A DNA stretch of 5,431 nt from assembly GCA_021850555.1 (NCBI GenBank), contig JAJZLX010000656.1, forward strand, positions 1-5,431. Direction: 5' to 3'. The DNA comes from Pseudomonadota bacterium (lineage in GTDB: Bacteria > Pseudomonadota > Gammaproteobacteria > Steroidobacterales > Steroidobacteraceae). The position numbers and the translations under genes were made by a program. The notes beneath the pieces were generated by a model, which was not told where the DNA came from, did not search any database, and saw nothing but the letters and a program-made list of their open reading frames with translations. Positions 1 to 5,431 of the stretch are shown here, one piece after another (position 1 is the stretch's first letter; every line of letters begins with the position of its first letter).

Positions 1-1941
1 GAAACTGTTGGACGGATCAAACACAGGAAGGCTGAGCGCGAAATTAAACGGTGTGTACGGCCCCGGACAAGCCGACGAGGTGCAGTACAACGGGTTAGGC
101 TTGCCGTTCAGACTCTTCAGAAAGCCAATCAGCTGCGCCAGATTGAGTTCCGGCAGGACCATCGGATATGAGCCGCCCATGCCTTGCATGAAGTTCGGCA
201 AGCGCGCAAAAGAGACGACATTGAAACCCTGGGATGCAAATGAATATGGCGCACATTGCACCGGGCAACCCGCCGTCTGATACAGGCTGCCGTATTGCCC
301 ACTCCCATTCGTCTGCGCGTTATTTGTTATGTCCATATTCATTTTGGTGCGCCGCCGTCCACCGATACCGAACTCCAATTCGTCAAACACGCCTTTGTCC
401 ACTTTCCACGCGCCCTTCAGCGAGAACCCTATGATGTTGTCGTGTATGGAGGACCCGTTCAACGCGTCGTAGTGCGTGCCCCAGTATTTGTTGTTGCTCA
501 AGTATCCGGAATTCATCAGAGACGTGTAGGAACAGTAACCGGCATTGGTGGCGCTGGCTGCGCCGGCCGGACAGGACGTCAGCCCTATCTGGCTCGGCGG
601 GATGACGACATTGATATCTGGAAGGCTATATGGCCGATCCGCTATGTTGAGGATGTCCTCGGCGACGGGGGCGTTATTCACCAGACCGGCGGTTACGAAA
701 GAGTCACGCCCTCCATTGGGGTTGTTCGCAACCGACTGGTACAGGTTGGTGTCGATGCTCAGTCGGTCTGTGGGCGTCCATCGGACATTTAGTCCGTAGA
801 GATACATGTGCACCTTACGGTTCAGGGTATAGTTGATCATCTCCGGCTGAAAATTCCGTTCCGATACGGAGGTGATCACACCGTTTTGCACCACGGCATC
901 ATTTTCAAAGGGCGAACCGCTGTGGCTCGGTCCAAGGTAGTATGATTCGCCATATCCGATCTGCGGGTCATCGAGAGATGTCCACAGCCCATTAGCCTCC
1001 ACGCGCAGGTTGTGGGTTGGACGCCATTCGACGTTTCCGACGAGACCGATGCGCTTCCTGTTGTCGAAAGTCGAGCCGAAAGCAATGGATCCCGGGGACG
1101 CCTTCACCGGAACGGAACCGGGGCCGCCTGCGTATGGATAGGTCGATGGTCCGGAGCTGCTGCTGAGCTGGCTGTAGGAGGTCAGGGAGTCTGTGCGCTG
1201 ATGTACATCGGAGTACACGGCGCCGAGCACGTAACCCAGGGTTCGCTTCTTGTTCGAATCGGCGATGAACGCCGAGTACTTCCTGCCGAAAAGGCCCGAC
1301 ATGTCGTTCCACTGACCGGAAACATGCACGACTGCGTGGAAGCCCTTGTAGCTAAATGCAGTCGGGGTCTGAAGATTCACTGTGCCGCCCAAGCTGCCCG
1401 CCATCGCCGAAGCTTCCGGGGATTGGAGCACCTGCGCTCCAGTAATCATCTCGGCCGGGAGCAGATCGAACGCGATGCTGCGGCCGGTATTGTCGGTGGC
1501 CAATTCCTGGCCGTCCAGGGTGACGATATTGGCGGACGGACCGAAGCCGTCGACGGAAACACCGAGACCCTCGCCGCCCGTGGTGCGGGAAATAGAGACA
1601 CCGGGGAGCTGCGCCAGAGCATCCGCAACATCGGAGTCCGGGAACCGCCCGAGTTGCGTCGAGTCTATGGCAGTGAGCATCACCGATGCATTTTTCTCCT
1701 CTTCGAGCGCCTTGTTGAAGTTTGCGGCGATACCCGAGACCACGACCTCCTGTAACTTGAGGATTGGTTGTGCCGATTGCGTCGACTGTTGCGTTCGTGT
1801 CGGCTTATGCGCCGAAGCGTTGCCAAGGGATGTAGAAGGTAACGTCACGTGATCGGCGGCGAGCGCCGCGCGGCTTCCCGCCAACCCCAGGGTCATGACG
1901 ACAAAGGCGCTCACCGCAGAATGAGCGTGGAATTTCTTCAT
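1..1941 (-). CDS. TonB-dependent outer-membrane receptor, 3' end outside window
   Basis: The frame stays open from an ATG at 1941 to the left edge, giving the first 647 residues; receptors of this family are usually about 900-1000, so the C-terminal strands are missing. A signal peptide is clear: MKK start, hydrophobic core at about 8-22, and an ALA-A cleavage site near residue 28. A TonB box (EVVVSG, 65-70) follows. The plug spans about 74-195 with LGRFPDSDVADALAQLPGVS (97-116), VTLDGQEL (140-147) and the plug end SLGGTVNLQT (183-192). The rest is beta-barrel-like, rich in aromatic, Asn and Ser residues. Where relatives usually have an Arg-Gly motif in the plug, this one reads SVDGFGP (129-135). 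The family uses TonB energy to import large or scarce ligands, here perhaps carbohydrate given the GatZ-like neighbour (inference). The start overlaps the upstream stop as ATGA and has GGGGGAG 4 nt upstream, so it is the last visible operon gene and probably translationally coupled. Family assignment is firm; the ligand is unknown. Confidence 0.95.
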   Translation of the reverse strand, partial: MKKFHAHSAVSAFVVMTLGLAGSRAALAADHVTLPSTSLGNASAHKPTRTQQSTQSAQPILKLQEVVVSGIAANFNKALEEEKNASVMLTAIDSTQLGRFPDSDVADALAQLPGVSISRTTGGEGLGVSVDGFGPSANIVTLDGQELATDNTGRSIAFDLLPAEMITGAQVLQSPEASAMAGSLGGTVNLQTPTAFSYKGFHAVVHVSGQWNDMSGLFGRKYSAFIADSNKKRTLGYVLGAVYSDVHQRTDSLTSYSQLSSSSGPSTYPYAGGPGSVPVKASPGSIAFGSTFDNRKRIGLVGNVEWRPTHNLRVEANGLWTSLDDPQIGYGESYYLGPSHSGSPFENDAVVQNGVITSVSERNFQPEMINYTLNRKVHMYLYGLNVRWTPTDRLSIDTNLYQSVANNPNGGRDSFVTAGLVNNAPVAEDILNIADRPYSLPDINVVIPPSQIGLTSCPAGAASATNAGYCSYTSLMNSGYLSNNKYWGTHYDALNGSSIHDNIIGFSLKGAWKVDKGVFDELEFGIGGRRRTKMNMDITNNAQTNGSGQYGSLYQTAGCPVQCAPYSFASQGFNVVSFARLPNFMQGMGGSYPMVLPELNLAQLIGFLKSLNGKPNPLYCTSSACPGPYTPFNFALSLPVFDPSNSF

Positions 1942-3242
1942 TGTGCTCCCCCGTTTAGATCGTACTTCTTTGGGTCGCATGCCCGTGAATATTGAGCGAG
2001 TACGCGACGAACGTGATTGACGATAATGTCGCTCATCCGAAGTGGACCCGTATCGAGCCGCACGACGCCGTAGTCGCTCGACAGGTACTGAGAGAGCAAT
2101 CCCATCGGCGGCGTTCCGTCCAATAACCCTTCGCGGAGCCGATCCAGGGCCGCGACGACATCCGGATTCGTCCAGTAGTAGCGGATGCGGTCGCTCAGGC
2201 TGTATTGGAGATGCAAGTCGAGCGCGCGACCTTCGTCTTGGTAATAAGCCCGCCAGTACCGCGGTTCACGGTGCATCGCAGCCAATGCCGTCTCCCGGAC
2301 GCGGGCTGCCCGGGCATCTCCATGCCATTCCTGTTCGATTTGATCGAGCGACCAAATTGCCTCGCGCATCGCGAAGGTGGCAGCAGGTCCAACTTTGAGA
2401 ATTGCGAAGTGGTCGCGCACCAGCGCGGTCAGGGCCGCTTCGCTCTGGTAGTCGGTCGAGTGCGCCTCGAAGACCAGGTTTGGAAGTTGTTCCAGGCTCG
2501 CGCTCAACCGTTTCGCCCGGTCCGGACGGTAGGCTATGACGCGATCGTGATCGAATTCGACTCCGGGTTGTACGACGAGCGCGATGACGCGTTCCCATGC
2601 CCCGGCCAGACCTTGCGCCAGGAATGCCTTGCGATGCGCCTCAACGGTCGATGCGGCCGCCTCTGGCGCGGTGACGGCGAGTTCACCCAACGCCTCGCGC
2701 GCTCCGCCCGGCGTCGGCACTTCGGTACCGATGACGTACACGGGAGGGACGCCGGTACAACGCTGCCACGCCGCTTCTGCCTGGAAACAAAGACGCGCGC
2801 TACGTTCCGCGACAATCGCGTCAGTCAATGCGACTGGATCACCGGCGCACGGCATGGAGCAATCGAGGTGGATCTTGCGGTATCCGGCGCTGACGTACTC
2901 GTCCACCATGCAGCCGGCGCGATCGAGCGCCTCCTCCGATGGCAGCGACTGCCAAGGATGGGGCCCAAGGTGATCTCCGCCAAGCAGGACCCGTTGGTGA
3001 TCGAGGCCACAGGCCTGGGCGATCTCGAGCACTCGAGCGCGAAACTCCGCCGGTCGCAACCCCGTGTATCCTCCCTCTTGATTGACTTGGTTCGATGTCG
3101 CTTCAATCAGCGCGTAGTCGCCACAGTCGCGCGCGTGTTCCAAGGCTGCGCGCAGAACCAGCGGGTGTGCCGAGCAGACCGAGTAAATCCCGCAGCGCGC
3201 CCCATCGCGGTGACTCCGCGCCAGGTCCAACAGTGGCGTCAT
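1938..3242 (-). CDS. GatZ/KbaZ-family protein (tagatose-bisphosphate aldolase accessory-subunit family)
   Basis: The 434-residue product has the family's usual length (about 420-430) and its conserved blocks in order: GIYSVCSAHPLVL (18-30), IEATSNQVNQEGGYTG (46-61), LLGGDHLGPHPW (86-97), KIHLDCSMPC (123-132), VIGTEVPTPGGA (170-181), QPGVEFD (225-231), VFEAHSTDYQ (257-266), ILKVGPAATFAMREA (281-295), YSLSDRIRYYW (347-357) and LLSQYLSSDYGVVR (382-395). In enterobacteria GatZ/KbaZ are cytoplasmic partners needed for full activity and stability of the class II aldolases GatY/KbaY, which split tagatose 1,6-bisphosphate into glyceraldehyde 3-phosphate and dihydroxyacetone phosphate. No GatY/KbaY is present here, so the protein may have its own activity on a tagatose- or galactose-type sugar (inference). 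Its ATG overlaps the transporter stop by 4 bases and has GGAGGG 3 nt upstream; its stop overlaps the receptor start in the same way. Family certain, exact reaction not. Confidence 0.93.
   Translation of the reverse strand: MTPLLDLARSHRDGARCGIYSVCSAHPLVLRAALEHARDCGDYALIEATSNQVNQEGGYTGLRPAEFRARVLEIAQACGLDHQRVLLGGDHLGPHPWQSLPSEEALDRAGCMVDEYVSAGYRKIHLDCSMPCAGDPVALTDAIVAERSARLCFQAEAAWQRCTGVPPVYVIGTEVPTPGGAREALGELAVTAPEAAASTVEAHRKAFLAQGLAGAWERVIALVVQPGVEFDHDRVIAYRPDRAKRLSASLEQLPNLVFEAHSTDYQSEAALTALVRDHFAILKVGPAATFAMREAIWSLDQIEQEWHGDARAARVRETALAAMHREPRYWRAYYQDEGRALDLHLQYSLSDRIRYYWTNPDVVAALDRLREGLLDGTPPMGLLSQYLSSDYGVVRLDTGPLRMSDIIVNHVRRVLAQYSRACDPKKYDLNGGAQ
1946..1952 (-). promoter_or_regulatory. Ribosome binding site of the TonB-dependent receptor
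   Basis: GGGGGAG lies 4 nt before the ATG at 1941, inside the last codons of the GatZ-like gene. It supports this ATG as the receptor start and suggests re-initiation at the ATGA overlap. Confidence 0.6.
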
Positions 3243-4144
3243 GCACCCTCCGCCGGTTCTATCGCGAGCAGCGCTGCGGCCACAAACGCCAGGCTCATGC
3301 CGATGACCTTCATATCGTTGGGGACGACAGCGAGGAACATGAGCGAGAGAACTGCGGTAATCAATGGCGCGCCAGCGTTAGTGAGGGGGGAGACGATAAT
3401 TGCCTTGCCGTAGCGGAACGCATAGACGAGGGCAAGCGCGCCGATCGAATTCAAGATTTGGGTTGCAGCCGCGAGATATGGTCCCGACAAGCCAAAGTTG
3501 ATTGGTCGGGAGAAATCCGTCATCCACAGCGCCGCCGGAATTAGCACCAAACCCATCAGCGTCATGTAGAAGAAGATGCCCTCGGCACTCATGCTCCGGT
3601 TGGCGAGTTTTATGAAGAATGCCTGAACACCCCAGGCGGCGAGGATCACGAGCGAATAGAAGAACCAGGCGACGCCGCGGCTGTGGAGTCCGTGTCCTGG
3701 CACGTACTCCAATAGCGGCAATGCGATCACCGCAAGCACGATGGCGACCGCACCAAGCCGTGTGGATCGCTCCTTCAGCCAGAGCAGAGACATCGCGATG
3801 GTGACGATCGGCGAGAGCGCGATGAGTGGAAAGATCAGATACGGCGGTCCGACGCGCAACGCGTGAAACAGCACCATTTGTCCACCGGCGCCCGTCAGGC
3901 CGATGAGCGTACCCAGGAACACCGACGTCGCGTCCGTCGGCAACTTCCAGCCACTGCGCGCGAGGACATATAGCGCCGGCGGGATCATGGTAATAGCCCA
4001 AACGACGTAGATCAGCGTCTCGGGGAATCCGTGTTGCGACGGAACATCGGCGAAAGCCCCCCACACGCCCCAAAGAAGAGTGGTCGTGAGCGCAAACATC
4101 AGGCCCGCATGACGCCTGAACCAAGTGTTGCCGGCGGCATTCAT
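3239..4144 (-). CDS. DMT/EamA-type inner-membrane transporter
   Basis: The product is a very hydrophobic protein of 301 residues from the ATG at 4144, or 307 from an in-frame GTG at 4162 (positions below count from the GTG). About ten membrane helices can be drawn: 21-40, 48-68, 79-100, 108-128, 135-152, 165-185, 194-213, 227-248, 256-279 and 284-301. They form two five-helix halves as in the drug/metabolite transporter superfamily, with LLWLKER closing helix 4 as in EamA proteins. The likely role is sugar or metabolite permease for the compound handled by the GatZ-like protein and the receptor (inference from the operon); efflux is the alternative. Neither start has a good Shine-Dalgarno: the GTG has only GGAAC abutting it. 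I prefer ATG 4144 because it overlaps the stop of a possible 13-codon leader as ATGA, the same arrangement as the two downstream junctions. The 3' end overlaps the GatZ-like start by 4 bases. Confidence 0.9.
   Translation of the reverse strand: MNAAGNTWFRRHAGLMFALTTTLLWGVWGAFADVPSQHGFPETLIYVVWAITMIPPALYVLARSGWKLPTDATSVFLGTLIGLTGAGGQMVLFHALRVGPPYLIFPLIALSPIVTIAMSLLWLKERSTRLGAVAIVLAVIALPLLEYVPGHGLHSRGVAWFFYSLVILAAWGVQAFFIKLANRSMSAEGIFFYMTLMGLVLIPAALWMTDFSRPINFGLSGPYLAAATQILNSIGALALVYAFRYGKAIIVSPLTNAGAPLITAVLSLMFLAVVPNDMKVIGMSLAFVAAALLAIEPAEGA
3246..3251 (-). promoter_or_regulatory. Ribosome binding site of the GatZ-like gene
   Basis: GGAGGG sits 3 nt before the ATG at 3242, within the 3' end of the transporter gene. 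It supports the annotated start and coupling across the ATGA overlap. Confidence 0.6.
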
Positions 4145-4182
4145 GGCGCGGCGCACAGCCACGTTCCAAAGATTTGCGTCAT
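4141..4182 (-). CDS. Possible 13-codon leader ORF before the transporter
   Basis: ATG at 4182 opens MTQIFGTWLCAAP and ends in a TGA that overlaps the ATG at 4144 as ATGA. A G-run (GGGGGGG) lies 2 nt upstream and may act as a weak ribosome binding site. It would supply ribosomes to a transporter start that lacks its own site. No known leader peptide is recognised and no attenuator hairpin is evident, so chance remains possible. Confidence 0.3.
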   Translation of the reverse strand: MTQIFGTWLCAAP

Positions 4183-4210
4183 CGCCCCCCCAATGTGACG
4201 ACAGGACGAA

Positions 4211-4239
4211 AGGATATGTCGACGAATAAAAGTTTGCAA
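4211..4239 (-). promoter_or_regulatory. Candidate sigma-70-type promoter of the operon
   Basis: On the minus strand TTGCAA (4234-4239) and TATCCT (4211-4216) are separated by 17 nt, each matching 4 of 6 consensus bases. Transcription would start near 4204, about 22 nt before the possible leader ORF and 60 nt before the transporter ATG. An A-tract (4259-4266, read on the minus strand) lies upstream. This is the best-spaced pair I see in front of the operon, but both boxes are imperfect. Confidence 0.35.
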
Positions 4240-4246
4240 GATTTTG

Positions 4247-4272
4247 TGGAAGTATGCGTTTTTTTTGGAAGT
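4247..4272. repeat. Tandem TGGAAGT direct repeats upstream of the candidate promoter
   Basis: TGGAAGT occurs at 4247-4253 and again at 4266-4272, a 19-base period or roughly two helical turns, with a run of eight T between them. The first copy ends 8 bases upstream of the putative -35 box, a position suited to an activator or repressor pair. No regulator gene is in the window. Confidence 0.3.
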
Positions 4273-4380
4273 GAATTCGGATCTGAGGATGCGGCCGCGC
4301 CGGTCGACCGATGTCTGGACCCTTTCAAATCTGATCGACACGGCCTCATCTGCCTGTTGGCGGCGATTTCGTAACAGATT

Positions 4381-4404
4381 GATCTATATGTGGTTTTATA
4401 GATC
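4381..4404. repeat. Perfect 8-base inverted repeat, possible operator
   Basis: Arms GATCTATA (4381-4388) and TATAGATC (4397-4404) flank an 8-base spacer. The AT-rich dyad stands out in GC-rich surroundings, and related words CAGATTGAT (4375) and CAGATCGAT (4410) bracket it 35 bases apart. It could be a regulator site. As a terminator it is weak: the stem is AT-rich and the T-run at 4430-4435 is too far away. One or two such dyads are expected by chance in a window of this size. Confidence 0.25.
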
Positions 4405-5205
4405 GAGTTCAGATCGATACGAGACGGCCTTTTTTGCTCCAGGGTTGAACAGCCGGCTTGTCTCTAGGTCGTCTCGAGCGGCCCGGTCCGGCCCCCTGGC
4501 CAATCAGGGCGCCCACCCCCGGCCGGGTTTCCATGATCGGGTTGCGGGAGTTTCGGTGGAAAAAACTTTCATAGGCCGATCTCGGGCCGCAGACGGCGTA
4601 TGTTGTTGCGAGACAGCATGCGTGGGAGAGGCGATCAGCCGATGATCATTCGGGCAGCTCCAGACGAGCCGCGGCCAGCCGCCCGATCGCGCGTCCCGGG
4701 GTGGCTCTCCTCGCACAAGAGGCGTAAGGACACGCCGCTGTGGCAATTCGAGCCACTGCGATACGGCCCTCGCCCGCAGGCGACGGCTTGATGCTCAAAC
4801 AATGTCCGCGGGCGCCGATAGAGTGAGCGCAAATGGGCCAGATCCAGGGCGACGATGTCAAAGGCGTACCCGGGTGAGCACAAAGAGCCCACTCGAATTT
4901 TTGCTCTGACCGCGCCGCAGACCTCGCACCCCGGCCACGCTGTCCGCCACCGGTTCACGGCCTGGGCATTCCCGCAGGGACCTCCATGATCCGCCCGGAC
5001 ACCAACCAGCAACCGCTTGAATCCTCTAAGAAATTTGGCTTCGGCCTTTGAGATCACCGAGGAAGCCAAACGGCACCTCTGTCACCGAGATCAAGGGCGC
5101 TCCGCGTCGGTCTATCCGGGTACTGCTCGGGCCGTTCGCCCGCATCCGGTGTGGCGCCGAGACCTGCGTGAGCGTGCCGTTCACCGGAGAGGCCGCGGGC
5201 TACGC
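4405..5205. other. Gap of about 800 bases with no recognisable gene
   Basis: All six frames were read here. The longest open frame is a 144-codon TTG-started stretch on the minus strand (4635-5069). Its third codon positions are moderately GC-rich (roughly 70% by hand count of a sample), but its second positions are also high in GC, unlike a real protein, and the product resembles no family I know. Other frames are under 140 codons and Arg/Pro/Ser-rich. I see no tRNA, rRNA, RNase P, SRP or tmRNA signature, no transposase motif and no CRISPR. Small symmetries are present: the palindrome GGGCGCCC (4507-4514), CCCTG/CAGGG (4494-4509) and a 9-base inverted repeat at 5034-5070. The stretch may be decayed coding sequence or true intergenic DNA. 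Confidence 0.5.
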
Positions 5206-5211
5206 TACAAT
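5206..5211 (+). promoter_or_regulatory. Candidate -10 box of ppc
   Basis: TACAAT matches 5 of 6 bases of the -10 consensus and ends 11 nt before the GTG start, so a transcript would begin about 5 nt before the start codon. No convincing -35 is visible at 16-18 nt; TTCACC at 5180-5185 is 20 nt away. No Shine-Dalgarno sequence precedes the GTG. Confidence 0.4.
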
Positions 5212-5222
5212 CGCCCGCTCTG

Positions 5223-5431
5223 GTGAACCGTCGTGACATCCAATTCCCGCCCGAGCACTCGGCCCTGCGCGCCGACGTGCATGTACTCGGGGAGCTGATC
5301 GGGCAGGTCCTGCGCGAGCAAGGCGGGGAAGCTCTGTTCGAGCTGGTCGAGCTCGACCGCCGCGCGGCCATCGCCCGGCGCGAGGGCGGCCCCCAGGCCG
5401 CTGCCGAGCTTTGCGCCTCCGTTCGCGGGCG
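5223..5431 (+). CDS. ppc: Phosphoenolpyruvate carboxylase, N-terminal fragment
   Basis: The frame opens at GTG 5223 and runs through the right edge, giving 69 full codons of a protein that normally has about 900 residues. The visible part matches the N-terminus of bacterial PEP carboxylases: SALRADVHVLGELIGQVL (13-30) corresponds to E. coli SALRSNVSMLGKVLGE, and FELVELDRRAAIARREG (39-55) matches the following helix, closest to xanthomonad versions as I recall them. The enzyme carboxylates phosphoenolpyruvate with bicarbonate to oxaloacetate in the cytoplasm, replenishing the TCA cycle. The catalytic histidine and lysine/arginine motifs lie beyond the window. GTG 5223 is the first possible start after the in-frame stop at 5169, and the conserved block begins 13 residues in, as expected. 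It has no ribosome binding site and probably its own promoter. It diverges from the operon on its left. Confidence 0.88.
   Translation, partial: MNRRDIQFPPEHSALRADVHVLGELIGQVLREQGGEALFELVELDRRAAIARREGGPQAAAELCASVRG

Noticed and set aside
256..792. 178-codon plus-strand frame near the left edge
   Set aside because: It lies antisense to the continuous receptor reading frame and resembles no family.
1012..1755. 247-codon plus-strand frame opposite the TonB receptor
   Set aside because: It is a shadow of the receptor plug and barrel frame; the minus-strand reading has signal peptide, TonB box and plug motifs while this one has none.
2205..3413. 402-codon open frame on the plus strand opposite the GatZ-like and transporter genes
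   Set aside because: It is antisense to a protein with all GatZ/KbaZ motifs, is Arg-rich with no recognisable domain, and arises from the GC-rich codon pattern of the opposite strand.
4421..4437. T-run after GGCC as a rho-independent terminator
   Set aside because: No GC-rich stem directly precedes the six T residues; the nearest dyad is AT-rich and 25 bases away.
4600..4791. 63-codon plus-strand ORF in the gap
   Set aside because: It has no ribosome binding site and an Arg/Pro-rich product with no family resemblance.
4635..5069. 144-codon minus-strand ORF in the gap before ppc
   Set aside because: It starts with TTG, has high GC at second codon positions, no recognisable domain and an Arg/Gly/Ser-rich product; not enough to call a gene.
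5054..5371. 105-codon minus-strand ORF over the start of ppc
   Set aside because: It overlaps a clearly recognised PEP carboxylase N-terminus on the other strand and its product is low-complexity Ser/Arg-rich.

Overview
The window looks like chromosomal DNA of a GC-rich gammaproteobacterium, most likely in the Xanthomonadales. Three things point there: a TonB-dependent receptor of the Xanthomonas/Caulobacter type, the N-terminus of a phosphoenolpyruvate carboxylase with xanthomonad-like wording (residues ALRADVHVLGELIG and AIARRE), and a TACAAT -10-like box almost touching the ppc start codon. The taxonomic call is an inference from remembered family features, not from a search.

Layout. Positions 1-4144 (minus strand) hold a tightly packed three-gene operon, transcribed right to left. 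It starts with a 10-helix DMT/EamA-type inner-membrane transporter (3239-4144), followed by a GatZ/KbaZ-family protein (1938-3242), the tagatose-1,6-bisphosphate aldolase accessory-subunit family. It ends with a large TonB-dependent outer-membrane receptor (1-1941) that runs off the left edge. Both junctions are 4-base ATGA stop/start overlaps. A possible 13-codon leader ORF (4141-4182) would join the transporter by a third ATGA overlap. A candidate promoter lies at 4211-4239.

Positions 4183-5222 contain no gene I can recognise. The part nearest the operon is relatively AT-rich and holds the candidate promoter, a pair of TGGAAGT direct repeats, a perfect 8-base inverted repeat and a possible 52-residue plus-strand ORF. 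The rest is GC-rich with only short or unconvincing ORFs. At 5223 the plus-strand gene ppc begins and continues past the right edge.

How the genes may work together (inference): the receptor would take a carbohydrate or sugar derivative across the outer membrane, the DMT protein would move it across the inner membrane, and the GatZ-like protein would act on a tagatose/galactose-type sugar or its phosphate in the cytoplasm. No kinase, isomerase, catalytic aldolase subunit or regulator is visible, so the substrate is open. ppc is a housekeeping anaplerotic gene and probably unrelated to the operon.
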